NCBI GenBank assembly: GCA_947473045.1
Contig: CANJCO010000016.1
Coordinates: forward strand, 24,188-88,187
Reading direction: 5' to 3'
DNA: 64,000 bases
DNA from: Myxococcales bacterium
GTDB taxonomy: Bacteria > Myxococcota_A > Polyangia > Polyangiales > Polyangiaceae
Shown here: one piece after another, positions 27,029 to 35,583 of the stretch
How positions within the stretch are numbered: position 1 is the first letter of the stretch
Layout of the letters: every line of letters begins with the position of its first letter
The notes under the pieces: generated by a model
Database searches by the model: none
What the model was told of the DNA's origin: nothing
The model's input: only the letters and a program-made list of their open reading frames with translations
Translations under genes and position numbers: made by a program

Positions 27029-27767
27029 GCCGCTGCTACGCGTGGATGGCGTTGTGAAGGAATACGGCCGCGGCGTGCTGACGCGCGCCCTCGATGACGT
27101 CAATCTCACGCTCGCCGGCGGCGAGTTCGCGGCGCTCATCGGCCCCTCGGGATCGGGGAAGAGCACCCTGCTGAACGTCATCGGCCTTCTCGACTCACCC
27201 ACGCGCGGCCGCGTGCTCGTTGGGGGCACTGTCGCCACCGGGCAGAGCGAACGGAGCCTCACTGCCCTGCGCGCGCGCACCCTCGGGTTCGTCTTTCAGT
27301 TTCATCACCTCCTGCCCGCGTTTACTGCGCTCGAAAATGTGATGCTCCCGGCGTGGGGTGACGCGGGCTTTGCGTCGGCTGAAATGATGGCGCGCGCGCG
27401 GGAGCTGCTCGTCGACGTGGGCCTTGGCGACTGCGCAGGCCGACGCATCACGCAGCTTTCGGGAGGGCAGCAGCAGCGGGTCGCGATCGCGAGAGCGCTC
27501 TCGCGTCGGCCGCCCCTCATTCTTGCAGACGAGCCGACCGGCAACCTCGACACCGCCTCGGCGGAGGCGGTCCTGCTTCTGATGCGGCGCTTCAATCGCG
27601 AGCTGGGCACTACGTTTCTCATCGTTACCCACGACCCGCGCATCGCGGACCGGTGCGATCGCGTCATCGAGATCGTCGATGGTCGGATCCGCAGCGACGG
27701 GCCCCCGGGCCTCGCATCCGCTGGCGGCTCAGCCGCTCCGGTGTCCGTCGCGCGGACGGCGCCATGA
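27021..27767 (+). CDS. ABC transporter ATP-binding protein (LolD/MacB-ATPase type)
   Basis: The ATG at 27021 lies inside the end of the permease gene, indicating translational coupling. The 248-residue ATPase has Walker [10 protein letters not shown]-loop [15 protein letters not shown], signature LSGGQQQR, Walker [13 protein letters not shown] and the H-loop VTHD. It is the energy module for the adaptor and permease encoded upstream. The pattern belongs to the o228/MacB-LolD group rather than classical importers. The C-terminal 25 residues (Gly/Ser/Ala/Pro-rich) are extra. Confidence 0.92.
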   Translation: MVEPLLRVDGVVKEYGRGVLTRALDDVNLTLAGGEFAALIGPSGSGKSTLLNVIGLLDSPTRGRVLVGGTVATGQSERSLTALRARTLGFVFQFHHLLPAFTALENVMLPAWGDAGFASAEMMARARELLVDVGLGDCAGRRITQLSGGQQQRVAIARALSRRPPLILADEPTGNLDTASAEAVLLLMRRFNRELGTTFLIVTHDPRIADRCDRVIEIVDGRIRSDGPPGLASAGGSAAPVSVARTAP

Positions 27768-27821
27768 TCGCGCGACACATGGCGCCAACTCCCGCGCTCG
27801 CATGGGGCCATCCAGCGTAGA

Positions 27822-30800
27822 ATGCTCCGGAGCATGCGCGCCGGAGACCTGATCGCCGATCGCTTCGAGCTGCTCGTCATTGCAGGATCGGGCGGCATGG
27901 CGTCGGTGTGGCGGGCGCACGATCGGCTTGAAAACAGGTCAATCGCGCTAAAGTTGATGCTTCGCACGGGGGGCGAGGAGGCGCAGCGGTTTGCGCGCGA
28001 GGCGCGCGTGATGCGGCAGCTGTCGCACCCTGGCATCGTGCGCTACGTGGCCGACGGGGCGACCCCGACGGGCGAGCCATGGCTGGCGATGGAGTGGCTC
28101 GAGGGAGAAGATCTCGCGGCGACGCTTTTGCGCGGGCCGATGGCTGCGCAGGACGCCCTCTCCGTGTGCATAGCGATCGCCGACGCGCTCGAGGCGGCGC
28201 ACGCGCTGGGTCTCGTGCACCGTGATCTGAAGCCGTCGAACGTGTTTCTCGTAGGCGGAGATCCGAAGCAGGCAAAGCTGATCGACTTTGGCATCGTGCG
28301 GCGCGTTCAAGCTCAGTTGACGCCCGCGCAAACGATGGTCGGGGTCTTTGTGGGGTCGCCCGGCTACACGGCGCCGGAGCAGATCACCGCCTCCTCGCAG
28401 ATCGACGGTCGGGCGGACGTGTTTTCGCTTGGGTGCGTTCTTTTTCGGTGCCTGACCGGCCGGCCGGTATTTTCGGGGGAGTACCTGACGGCGCTGCTCG
28501 CGAAAGTGCTGCTTGAAGAGGCGCCGCGCGTTTCGACCTTTGTGGGGGTACCGGCGGCGCTCGACGCGCTGGTCGCGCAGATGCTTTCGAAGTCGGCGGC
28601 GGCTCGGCCGGCCACTGCGGCTGCAGTCGCGCGAGAGCTTCGGGCGCTCGGTCCGGTCGCGTTTGAGGCGGCCCGCGAGCGCGAGTCGACCTTCCCAATG
28701 GACCGCGAGCAAGTATGGCTCTGCGTGCTGATGGTGGGCGTCCAGCGCGGCGCTCTCACCGGCCCAACCCTGGAGGACGACGCCACGAGGCCGTCCGAAG
28801 CTGTCGCCGACGAGACTGCTCGCATGGCCCAGGTGGCGGAAGTGAGCGGCGCGCGCCTTGTGGTCATGTTGGGAGGTACGCACATTCTTTTATGGGAGGG
28901 CGCGGGCTCGCCGCTCGACATGGCGATGCGCGCCGCGCGGGCGGCGCTGTCGATTCAAGTGGCGCTACCGGGAGTTGCGCTGGGGCTGGCGAGTGGTCGC
29001 GCAGCCGTCAGCGCCGCCGTGCCGGTGGGGGCGGCGCTGGAGCGTGCGGCTGGCTGCGTGAAGCGCTCGGTCGGCCAGATCGCCATCGACGAGGTGCTGG
29101 CGCAGATGCTCGAGCCGACGTTCGCGGTGACGCGAAGGGGCGTGGAGGCGACGCTGGTGGGGGAGCGTACGCGCGGGTCGGCGGAGCGCACGCTGCTGGG
29201 AAAATCGACGCAGTGCTTCGGTCGGGAGGTGGAGCTTTCGACCCTGAGCGCCGTGCTTTCGGAGTGCGTGGACGACGGAGCGGCGACGGCGGTTATCGTC
29301 ACGGGCGAGGCTGGGGTCGGCAAGTCGCGGGTGCGGCACGAGTGGGCGAAGTCGCTTCGCGCGTCGCATCCCGAGGCGCAGGTGTGGTCGGCGCAGGGCG
29401 ACGCGATGGGCGAGGGCGGCAGCTTCGGCGTTGCAGCTGCGCTGGTAGCAGACGCCTGCGGGGTGGGCATCGGTATGCCGCGCGCGGAAGTGCAGCGCAG
29501 AATCGCCGAGCGTGTGGCGAGCTGCGTGGCCGCGCCCGAACAGAAGCGTGTGGCGTCGCGCCTGAGCGAGATGTGCGGAGCGGGCTGGGAGGTCGAGGTC
29601 GACGAGGCGCTTCGGCAGGCCCGGCGTGAGCCGGTGGTGATGGGCGATCAGCTTCGTGCGGCGTGGGAAGACTTTTTGGTTGCATCCTGCACGCTTTGTC
29701 CGGTGGTGCTTGTGGTGGACGACGTGCAGTGGGCCGACCGTCCGAGCGTGGAGCTGATGGACCGCGCGTTGCGGAACTTTCGGAAGCTGCCTTGGATGGT
29801 GGTGGCGGTGGGTCGCCCGGAGCATCGGGAGAAGTTTCCGAATCTGTGGAGTGCGCGCGGCGCGCGGGAGGTGTCCGTGGCCCCTCTCAAGGACCGGCCG
29901 GCGGAGCGCCTTCTGCGCGCGGCGCTCGGAAGTGAGCTCGCGCAGGAGCGGATCGCCGCGATTGTCGAGCGCGGCGCGGGCAATCCATACCTTCTGGAAG
30001 AGCTGGTCCGCGCCGAGTCGGAGGGTCGCGGTGGGGAGGTTCCGGAGAGCGTGCTTGCGATGGTGGAGACGCGTCTGCTTCGGCTGGACGCGGAGTCACG
30101 TTGGGTGCTTCGCGCGGCGAGCGTTCTTGGAATGCAGGTCGACGCGCGCGGGGTGTCGGCAGTTTTGGCAGGCGCGGCGGTGGCCGATACGCTCGAAGCG
30201 CTCGACCGGTTGGAGCTGCTCGCGTCGCTTCCCTCGGGGGGCTACCGGTTTCGGCAGGTCACGGTGCGCGAGGCGGCGTATGCGCAGCTTGTCGACGAGG
30301 ACCGCATTCTTGGTCACGCGCGCGCCGGGGCGTGGCTGGCGTCTCAAGGGGAGAAAGACGCGTCGAAAGTCGCCGAACACTTCGAGCGCGGCGAGCAGCG
30401 CGCGCAAGCCGCTGCGTGGTGGGCGGTCGCGGCCGAGCAGGCGCTCGAGGGCAGCGACTTCGCTGCCGCGATTGTGCGCGCCGAGCGCGCGGTGGCCTCG
30501 GACGCCGAGGGAGACCACCTCGCCCGCGCGCTGCTGGCCAAGGCAGAGGCGCATCAGTGGCGCGGCGAGGCGCGCGCGCAGCTCGACGCTGCCCAGGTCG
30601 CGGTCGCGGTCGCTGGCGACGATCTGAAAATGCCGGGGATCGTTTTCGTCGCCAATGCGGCGGCGAGGTTGGGTGAGACCGCCCTGCTGGGGTCTTTGGT
30701 TGCCCCCGCGCTCGTTGCGCTCCGGGGGAGTCTCGTCAGTGATGCGGCGGTCGTAGGCGCGGCTCTGGTCGCCGTACTTCTTCTCCACGCGGGTGAAGCG

Positions 30801-31673
30801 GGCCTCGCCGTTGGGCTGTGCGAGTCGCTGGATGCGCTCGCCCGCGACGGCGTCGTGCGCGGTGCGGCTTGTCGCGCGCGCCTGATGAATCTGAGTGGAC
30901 TTCGTCTGCTTCACGCTGGCGACTACGCGTCGAACCTGCACGCCTACCAAAACTCCGCGAATGCTTTTCTTGAGGCGGGCGATCCGAGGCGCGCAGCGGC
31001 AGCGCGCATGAACGCCGGCTATACCCTGTCGCTGCTCGGAGCGAGCGATGAGGCCGCCTCCGCGCTGCGTGCGGTGCTCGTCGAGGTGACGCGCATGGGG
31101 CTCGTCGACCTCGTCGCCGCGGTGCAGCAGAATCTCGGCCTGGCGCTGGGTCGGGTCGGCGCCTTCGCGGAGGCCGAGCAGGTAGCGCGCGCCTCGGTCG
31201 CCCATTTTTACTCGGGAGACGACCGCCGCATGGAAGCCACGTCACGTTACTACCTCGCACGGAGTTTGCTGGGCGCCGGCAAGCACGCTGAAGCCGAATC
31301 AGAAGCGCGGCGCGCCTGCTCGCTGCTCGCGCCGAATCATCCGATCACGCTTGAGGCCTCTGTGGCGCTGGCAGACGTCCTTCTGGCGCGCGGCGACGGC
31401 GCTGCGCGCGCCGAAGCGCTCGCCCTTGTGCAGGCAGCCTACGACGCCATTCGCGGCGACGCGCAGGCGATCGAGGAGCCGGCGTTTGCTCGGCGCGTGT
31501 ACCTCGACGCGCTCGAGGCGGCCGGCCAGTACGAGGAAGCCGGTGTGGCGAGGCACGAAGCGCGCGCCTGGCTGATGGAGCGCGCGGCCCGAATCACGAG
31601 CGCGCACTACCTGCGCACCTTCATGCACGGCGAGTCCGACAACGCGCGGATTATGGGGCACCTGCCGGAGTAG
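27822..31673 (+). CDS. Giant Ser/Thr protein kinase with cyclase-like, AAA-ATPase and TPR regions (PknK-like)
   Basis: The 1,283-residue protein starts with a Hanks-type kinase: G-loop GSGGMASVW, Lys44, HRDLKPSN (Asp135), DFG at 155-157 and GSPGYTAPEQ. Residues of about 295-450 resemble a degenerate class III nucleotide cyclase domain (VVMLGGTHILLWEG, PGVALGLASGRAAV, PVGAALERAAG). Then comes an AAA_16-type ATPase with Walker A GEAGVGKS (about 495-502) and Walker B VVLVVDDVQWAD. The last ~450 residues are Ala-rich helical repeats of TPR type. Similar proteins are abundant in myxobacteria and integrate several signals. No DNA-binding tail is evident. The start may be 27822 or 27834. Confidence 0.88.
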   Translation: MLRSMRAGDLIADRFELLVIAGSGGMASVWRAHDRLENRSIALKLMLRTGGEEAQRFAREARVMRQLSHPGIVRYVADGATPTGEPWLAMEWLEGEDLAATLLRGPMAAQDALSVCIAIADALEAAHALGLVHRDLKPSNVFLVGGDPKQAKLIDFGIVRRVQAQLTPAQTMVGVFVGSPGYTAPEQITASSQIDGRADVFSLGCVLFRCLTGRPVFSGEYLTALLAKVLLEEAPRVSTFVGVPAALDALVAQMLSKSAAARPATAAAVARELRALGPVAFEAARERESTFPMDREQVWLCVLMVGVQRGALTGPTLEDDATRPSEAVADETARMAQVAEVSGARLVVMLGGTHILLWEGAGSPLDMAMRAARAALSIQVALPGVALGLASGRAAVSAAVPVGAALERAAGCVKRSVGQIAIDEVLAQMLEPTFAVTRRGVEATLVGERTRGSAERTLLGKSTQCFGREVELSTLSAVLSECVDDGAATAVIVTGEAGVGKSRVRHEWAKSLRASHPEAQVWSAQGDAMGEGGSFGVAAALVADACGVGIGMPRAEVQRRIAERVASCVAAPEQKRVASRLSEMCGAGWEVEVDEALRQARREPVVMGDQLRAAWEDFLVASCTLCPVVLVVDDVQWADRPSVELMDRALRNFRKLPWMVVAVGRPEHREKFPNLWSARGAREVSVAPLKDRPAERLLRAALGSELAQERIAAIVERGAGNPYLLEELVRAESEGRGGEVPESVLAMVETRLLRLDAESRWVLRAASVLGMQVDARGVSAVLAGAAVADTLEALDRLELLASLPSGGYRFRQVTVREAAYAQLVDEDRILGHARAGAWLASQGEKDASKVAEHFERGEQRAQAAAWWAVAAEQALEGSDFAAAIVRAERAVASDAEGDHLARALLAKAEAHQWRGEARAQLDAAQVAVAVAGDDLKMPGIVFVANAAARLGETALLGSLVAPALVALRGSLVSDAAVVGAALVAVLLLHAGEAGLAVGLCESLDALARDGVVRGAACRARLMNLSGLRLLHAGDYASNLHAYQNSANAFLEAGDPRRAAAARMNAGYTLSLLGASDEAASALRAVLVEVTRMGLVDLVAAVQQNLGLALGRVGAFAEAEQVARASVAHFYSGDDRRMEATSRYYLARSLLGAGKHAEAESEARRACSLLAPNHPITLEASVALADVLLARGDGAARAEALALVQAAYDAIRGDAQAIEEPAFARRVYLDALEAAGQYEEAGVARHEARAWLMERAARITSAHYLRTFMHGESDNARIMGHLPE

Positions 31674-31810
31674 TCCCGGCCGGCGAGCTTCGCGCAGCCT
31701 GCATCAGAGGCGACAGGCTCCGAGGTCGTGGCATTTCGCACCCGAGCGCCTCGGCAGGCGGCGCGCGCTCGGCCGGTCGACCGCCTCACCGCTGCAGCCG
31801 CCGGTCCGCC

Positions 31811-31843
31811 GCTAGTAGGCCGTTGAAGCAGCGCCCTGCTAGC
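31811..31843. repeat. Solitary short palindromic repeat unit
   Basis: GCTAGTAGG and CCTGCTAGC (one mismatch) flank CCGTTGAAGCAGCGC, with the same CGTTGAA core and GCCCTGCT arm as the units at 10226 and 61277. It lies in the 230-bp gap between the kinase gene and the convergent EF-hand protein gene. Nothing else was seen in that gap. Confidence 0.65.
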
Positions 31844-31903
31844 GTGAGCCTCTTCTTGGTCGATGCCCGCGACAGGGCTTGCGCCGCGATGCGCTCCGCG
31901 CGT

Positions 31904-32566
31904 CTATTTTCCAGCTGCGGGCAGCTTGCGCGCGCGTCGCGCGAAGCCGAAGCCTGCTGCGAGGATCACCGCTGCGCCGATCGCGGCCCCGATGGCTCGT
32001 GAGGTCGTTCCGGGTGCGTCGACCACTGCCTTCGGCGCGGGCGCGAAGAACACGTGCGCGCGCGTTTTGCTGTCGAGCCGTGCAGTCTCTTTGTCGGCGC
32101 CGCGCGTCGCGCGCACCGAGATTTGCTGGTCGGCGGGCGTCGTGCCGAACAGATCGGTTTCGACGCGCAGCGCGCGCGGCGGCGCCGGGAAGCGCGTCTT
32201 GAGCAGGGCGAGCAACTGCTGCGCGCCGGCCTGCGTCGCCGGCTCGCGATCGTCGGCCTCAGCGCGGACGATCGACAGCTCCAGCGTTCCCTCGCGCTCG
32301 CCGTCGAAGAGCTTGAAGCGCGATACCACCTGAGACACGAGCGCCCCCTCGTGCGCGGCGACCTCGCGGTCCGACAGTCGCCCGTCGTGATCTTCGTCGG
32401 CTCCCGCGCTCGCGACGGCGGACACCGGCACCGACACTACCTCGAAGACCGCGTCTTCGAGCACGTTCAATGTCGCCTGTCCGGCCGGCATCATGTGCGC
32501 GCGCGCCGGCAGCGCCGAGAGCGCCACCAGCGCGAGCGACAGTGCGGAGGCGAGCGTCTTTGTCAG
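31904..32566 (-). CDS. EF-hand-containing exported protein with C-terminal membrane anchor
   Basis: From residue ~20 the product reads ARAHMMPAGQATLNVLEDAVFEVVSVPVSAV, then an EF-hand loop DEDHDGRLSDREV. A beta-rich domain follows, ending KTRAHVFFAPAPK, and a single C-terminal transmembrane helix (AIGAAIGAAVILAAGFGFARR). The N-terminal text resembles the extracytoplasmic part of some HupE/UreJ-like proteins. The only standard start (GTG at 32527) truncates the signal peptide. Starting at CTG 32566, which overlaps the upstream stop as CTGA, gives the complete signal TKTLASALSLALVALSALPARA with AAGGG about nine bases before. The start is therefore unusual and provisional. It is translationally coupled to the YHYH gene. 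Confidence 0.6.
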   Translation of the reverse strand: MTKTLASALSLALVALSALPARAHMMPAGQATLNVLEDAVFEVVSVPVSAVASAGADEDHDGRLSDREVAAHEGALVSQVVSRFKLFDGEREGTLELSIVRAEADDREPATQAGAQQLLALLKTRFPAPPRALRVETDLFGTTPADQQISVRATRGADKETARLDSKTRAHVFFAPAPKAVVDAPGTTSRAIGAAIGAAVILAAGFGFARRARKLPAAGK

Positions 32567-33576
32567 AGCGGCTTACCCTTGAGACATCGCTGAATGTAGG
32601 GAAACGTATCTGTGATGTAATAGTGGTAGGTCCCCTTGGGGAACTCGGGCGTCGCTCCGGTGCGTCCGTTGCACTCGTCGAGATCCCCGGAGCCGGGTAC
32701 GTACTGGTAGTCCTGCGTGAAGGTACCCATCGGAAACACAGTGGTAGACGGTCGCCCGGCGTCGGGATTCGCCTTCTTTTGCCAGCTGGGCGCGATGGTC
32801 TTGATCGCCGACGTCGTGTCGCTCGCGCTCGTGTAGCCGTAGCGCGCGTAGATCGGAAAGCCGTCCATTGCGAAGCCCACGAGCTTCACCACCTTACCGG
32901 CGCTCGCGAGCATGCCCTCGGGCATCGCATGGTAGTGATATTGGCCGTTGGGCTGCACGTGCGCGTTGTTCTCATCGGCGCCGAAGCCGAACGCGCCGCC
33001 GATCGCTTCGAGGTTCCACGGGTCTTTGCCCATGATCGCGACGCATCCGCCGCCCGGCATCGTGGAGGTCGCTCCGCTCGAGCAGGTGCCGTCGGTCCCC
33101 GGATCGAACTTTACCGAGTTGAGCGCGTAGCCGTAGGGCTGACGAACGAGCGCGGCGCCGGTCGGCGAAGTGATCGCCGGCGCGAGCGGGAAGCCGATCG
33201 ACAGGTTCTGCGCCGAGATCGGCGTGGCGAAGCTGCCGCCTGTGACCGAGTGGTCCGGGATGCCGTTGCCGACCATTTGCCGCGTCGACGCAGTGCAGCT
33301 CCACGTCGCGTGGCTGGTCGCGTTGACCTTCGGGCTCGCGTTCGGTGTGTTCTCGCTGTAGCCGCACGGGTCTGCGACTTTCACCTCGCCCGCGTCGCTT
33401 CCCGCGTCGCCCGGCGGGTTGCCGCCATCGGTGGAGGTCGGGCTGGTCGGCGCCGCCGTGGAGCCACTGCACGCCGCCACGAGCAGCGCGGCCGCTGCCG
33501 CGTGCAGGGGGAGCCCGAGAGAGCCTACGAGGGAATCGCGCAGCGCGCCTGAGCGCATCGATCGGATCTGGAACAT
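32563..33576 (-). CDS. YHYH-domain lipoprotein
   Basis: Start ATG 33576 (MFQIRSMRSGALRDSL) gives a signal peptide ending VAAC, then a Ser/Thr/Asp-rich linker. The YHYH domain is clear: YGYALNSVKFDPGTDG, CVAIMGKDPWNLEAIGG, NNAHVQPNGQYHYHAMPEG and GFPIYARYGYTS. The domain is named for its Tyr-His-Tyr-His motif, and its biochemical role is not well defined; metal binding is plausible. The reading frame stays open upstream to 33777, through a decayed fragment of the isocitrate dehydrogenase gene whose stop codon is lost. That extension is not part of the gene. It is coupled to the EF-hand protein downstream. Confidence 0.82.
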   Translation of the reverse strand: MFQIRSMRSGALRDSLVGSLGLPLHAAAAALLVAACSGSTAAPTSPTSTDGGNPPGDAGSDAGEVKVADPCGYSENTPNASPKVNATSHATWSCTASTRQMVGNGIPDHSVTGGSFATPISAQNLSIGFPLAPAITSPTGAALVRQPYGYALNSVKFDPGTDGTCSSGATSTMPGGGCVAIMGKDPWNLEAIGGAFGFGADENNAHVQPNGQYHYHAMPEGMLASAGKVVKLVGFAMDGFPIYARYGYTSASDTTSAIKTIAPSWQKKANPDAGRPSTTVFPMGTFTQDYQYVPGSGDLDECNGRTGATPEFPKGTYHYYITDTFPYIQRCLKGKPL

Positions 33577-33610
33577 GGGCGGGGGCCTTTCTCGACGGTC
33601 GTCAATCTGC

Positions 33611-33641
33611 ACAATACCGTTTTGCATTCGGCGTCGGTCAA
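33611..33641 (-). promoter_or_regulatory. Possible sigma-70-type promoter for the YHYH operon
   Basis: On minus, TTGACC (33641-33636) is followed after 19 bases by TATTGT (33616-33611), 35 bases before the YHYH start. The spacing is slightly long. It lies between the gene and the decayed dehydrogenase fragment, in a locally AT-richer stretch. Confidence 0.35.
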
Positions 33642-33653
33642 GTGATTGACCGT

Positions 33654-33881
33654 ACGCTCGAAACCTTAATCGCCCCTGAAGGCACGTGAGGCGGTCGCTT
33701 CGCACGTGGTGCCCCCACGGGGCGCGGCTTGCGCGAATCGCGTCGAAAATCGGGTTGAACGTGGCGCTGGGGCGCATGGCGGCCGCCCGCGCGCGCGAAG
33801 TTTGCGAGGGTAATAGCCGCCGATGTCGACGGGCTCGCCCACAACCGCCTTGAGCTCAGCCAAAATTGCGGCCTCGCTCGG
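33654..33881 (-). pseudogene. Decayed duplicate of the 3' end of the isocitrate dehydrogenase gene plus its downstream flank
   Basis: This ~228-bp stretch matches 36525-36751 at roughly 85% by eye. It covers the last ~50 codons of the monomeric isocitrate dehydrogenase and about 75 bp beyond its stop. Protein-like matches are [17 protein letters not shown] against [17 protein letters not shown], and [16 protein letters not shown] against [17 protein letters not shown] frameshift separates the two segments, and the stop codon (TCA on plus) has become TGC. It forms one of two direct repeats flanking two glycosyltransferase genes. The downstream part contains the short GC-rich hairpin GCCCC-GTG-GGGGC in both copies. 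Confidence 0.88.
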
Positions 33882-35583
33882 CGCGGGTTGCTTGTCGCTC
33901 CTGGGGGCTTGGGTCGGCAGGTCGGGCAGCGACCGCGGCCTGCTTCGACTGCGACTCGACCGTCGAGCCCTGAGCTTGCGCGTCGCGAGAAAGGCTCAGC
34001 AGCGCCGCTGCGATCACGGCCCCGTCGACGATGGCGCTGATCACCGCGAAGGCGCGAAACAGCCAGGCGTCGTGGTCGCCGCGAGCGATTGAGACAAGCA
34101 GCGCGATCAAGATGACCAGCGCGCAGACCCCGTGCGGGAGGAACGCGATGAGCGGAGTCGACGCCCGCCCCGACTTCGGCGTGACCTGGCGCGGAGCGAT
34201 GCGACCGCGGAGCGCATCGAACGTCGCGCGGACGAGCGTCGGCCACAGCGCGTGGTGCACGACGACCGACCTCCATAAAATCCCGCGCTCGCGCTCCGGC
34301 GAAATGAAAAAGCGCTGCATCCACAGGTTCGCGAGCCAGTGCAGCAGCGCGAGCGACAGGCCGCTGGCCACGAGAGCCACGCTGAGCTTCGGAAAGCGGC
34401 CGATGACCAACAAACTCGCCAGCAACACGCGCTGCAAAGGAACTTCGAGCACACGAAAGTAGACGAGACTGTGAAGAAGCAAGAACAGTCGAGCCACGCG
34501 GCCGAGCGCGCTGCGCTCGCTTCGCTGGAACCGCAGCCGCACGTCGACTCCACCGGCGGCCCAGCGATATTGCTGCGTCAGGCACGCCCCCCAGTCTTCG
34601 GGAGCCAGGCCCGCGGCGATCACTTCAGGTGCGTACACCCCTTTGACACCAGCGCGCTCCATGACATAGGACATCGCGAGGTCCTCCACGAGGTGTTCGG
34701 GCATCCCGCCCACAAGAAGCCAGTCGCGTGTGCGATAGGTCGTATGGCTCCCGTCGATGATCGTCAGTCCGAGTCCGTAAAGTCCGCGCTGATAGGGTCC
34801 GTAGTAGGCATACGTGTGCTCCGCCGCGCCCCTTGCGACCAAGCTCATCGCCTGATTTCGATAGGTCTGTGGAGCCTGCACATATCCGACTTTTGAGAAC
34901 GAGAAATAGCCTAATACGCGGTCCAGATATTGGGGTATCGGCGCGTGATCGCTGTCGAGAAAGGTTATGAACTCGTAGCGCTCCCGACCAATATCCTCTA
35001 CCCACGCGTTGAGGTTGCCCGCCTTCGTGCGCTGTCCGCTGGCGGCGTCGATGCGCGCCTTGCGAGAGTAGAAGCGCGCGCCGAGCGAGTCGCAGAGCTC
35101 GCGGACCCGGGGGTCGTCGCCCTCGTCGAGGACGTAGCTGTCGTGCGGGTAGGTCACCGCGACCATCGCGCGAAGGGTCTGTTCGAGCACGGCCAGCGAC
35201 TCGGTTTCGGGTACGAACGTCGTCGCCATAGCTACTTTGAGGCCTTGTGGTGGTGGCACGTATTCGGGGCGCCGCATAGAAAGCCAGCGCATCCAACCTA
35301 CGACCGCCTGCGCGGAGGACAGGCCGAACAGTCCACCGAGCGCTACCCACGCGGCCCACGCGTGAGTCGCGCCGAAGAGCGACAGGAGGTGCACGCAGAA
35401 CACGCCCGCCAGCAGGCAACTGGTCGCTCCGAAGCTCACGTACAAGACCATGTCGCGCGGCGTCCAGGCGCGAAGCTTGCGTGGCTCACTGCGAGGCGAG
35501 GTCGCCTGAAGTGGCATCGGCGCGGTCACTTCAGCGCTGCCCCAGAAAGTAGCCACGCGCCCTGCCTGCAGCGGTGAGGACAT
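33856..35583 (-). CDS. Membrane-bound family 2 glycosyltransferase (cellulose-synthase-like)
   Basis: Start ATG 35583 is chosen over a TTG at 35610. Two N-terminal membrane helices precede a GT-A domain with the processive GT2 motifs: DEGDD, FLDSDHAP (DxD), VEDLAMS (general-base Asp) and QQYRWAAG (QxxRW). Four or so C-terminal membrane helices follow. It resembles BcsA-like synthases that polymerise and export a polysaccharide from a UDP-sugar, without a PilZ domain. The last nine residues (RAERGRNFG) and the TGA stop are encoded by the decayed dehydrogenase fragment, so the natural C-terminus may have been altered at the junction. It overlaps the upstream glycosyltransferase gene by 53 bp. 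The stretch 34840-34990 is visibly AT-richer than its surroundings. Confidence 0.85.
   Translation of the reverse strand: MSSPLQAGRVATFWGSAEVTAPMPLQATSPRSEPRKLRAWTPRDMVLYVSFGATSCLLAGVFCVHLLSLFGATHAWAAWVALGGLFGLSSAQAVVGWMRWLSMRRPEYVPPPQGLKVAMATTFVPETESLAVLEQTLRAMVAVTYPHDSYVLDEGDDPRVRELCDSLGARFYSRKARIDAASGQRTKAGNLNAWVEDIGRERYEFITFLDSDHAPIPQYLDRVLGYFSFSKVGYVQAPQTYRNQAMSLVARGAAEHTYAYYGPYQRGLYGLGLTIIDGSHTTYRTRDWLLVGGMPEHLVEDLAMSYVMERAGVKGVYAPEVIAAGLAPEDWGACLTQQYRWAAGGVDVRLRFQRSERSALGRVARLFLLLHSLVYFRVLEVPLQRVLLASLLVIGRFPKLSVALVASGLSLALLHWLANLWMQRFFISPERERGILWRSVVVHHALWPTLVRATFDALRGRIAPRQVTPKSGRASTPLIAFLPHGVCALVILIALLVSIARGDHDAWLFRAFAVISAIVDGAVIAAALLSLSRDAQAQGSTVESQSKQAAVAARPADPSPQERQATRAERGRNFG

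Noticed and set aside
32563..33777. Extended N-terminus of the YHYH protein through the decayed dehydrogenase fragment
   Set aside because: The extension equals an out-of-place dehydrogenase C-terminus. The lipobox signal peptide starts at 33576.
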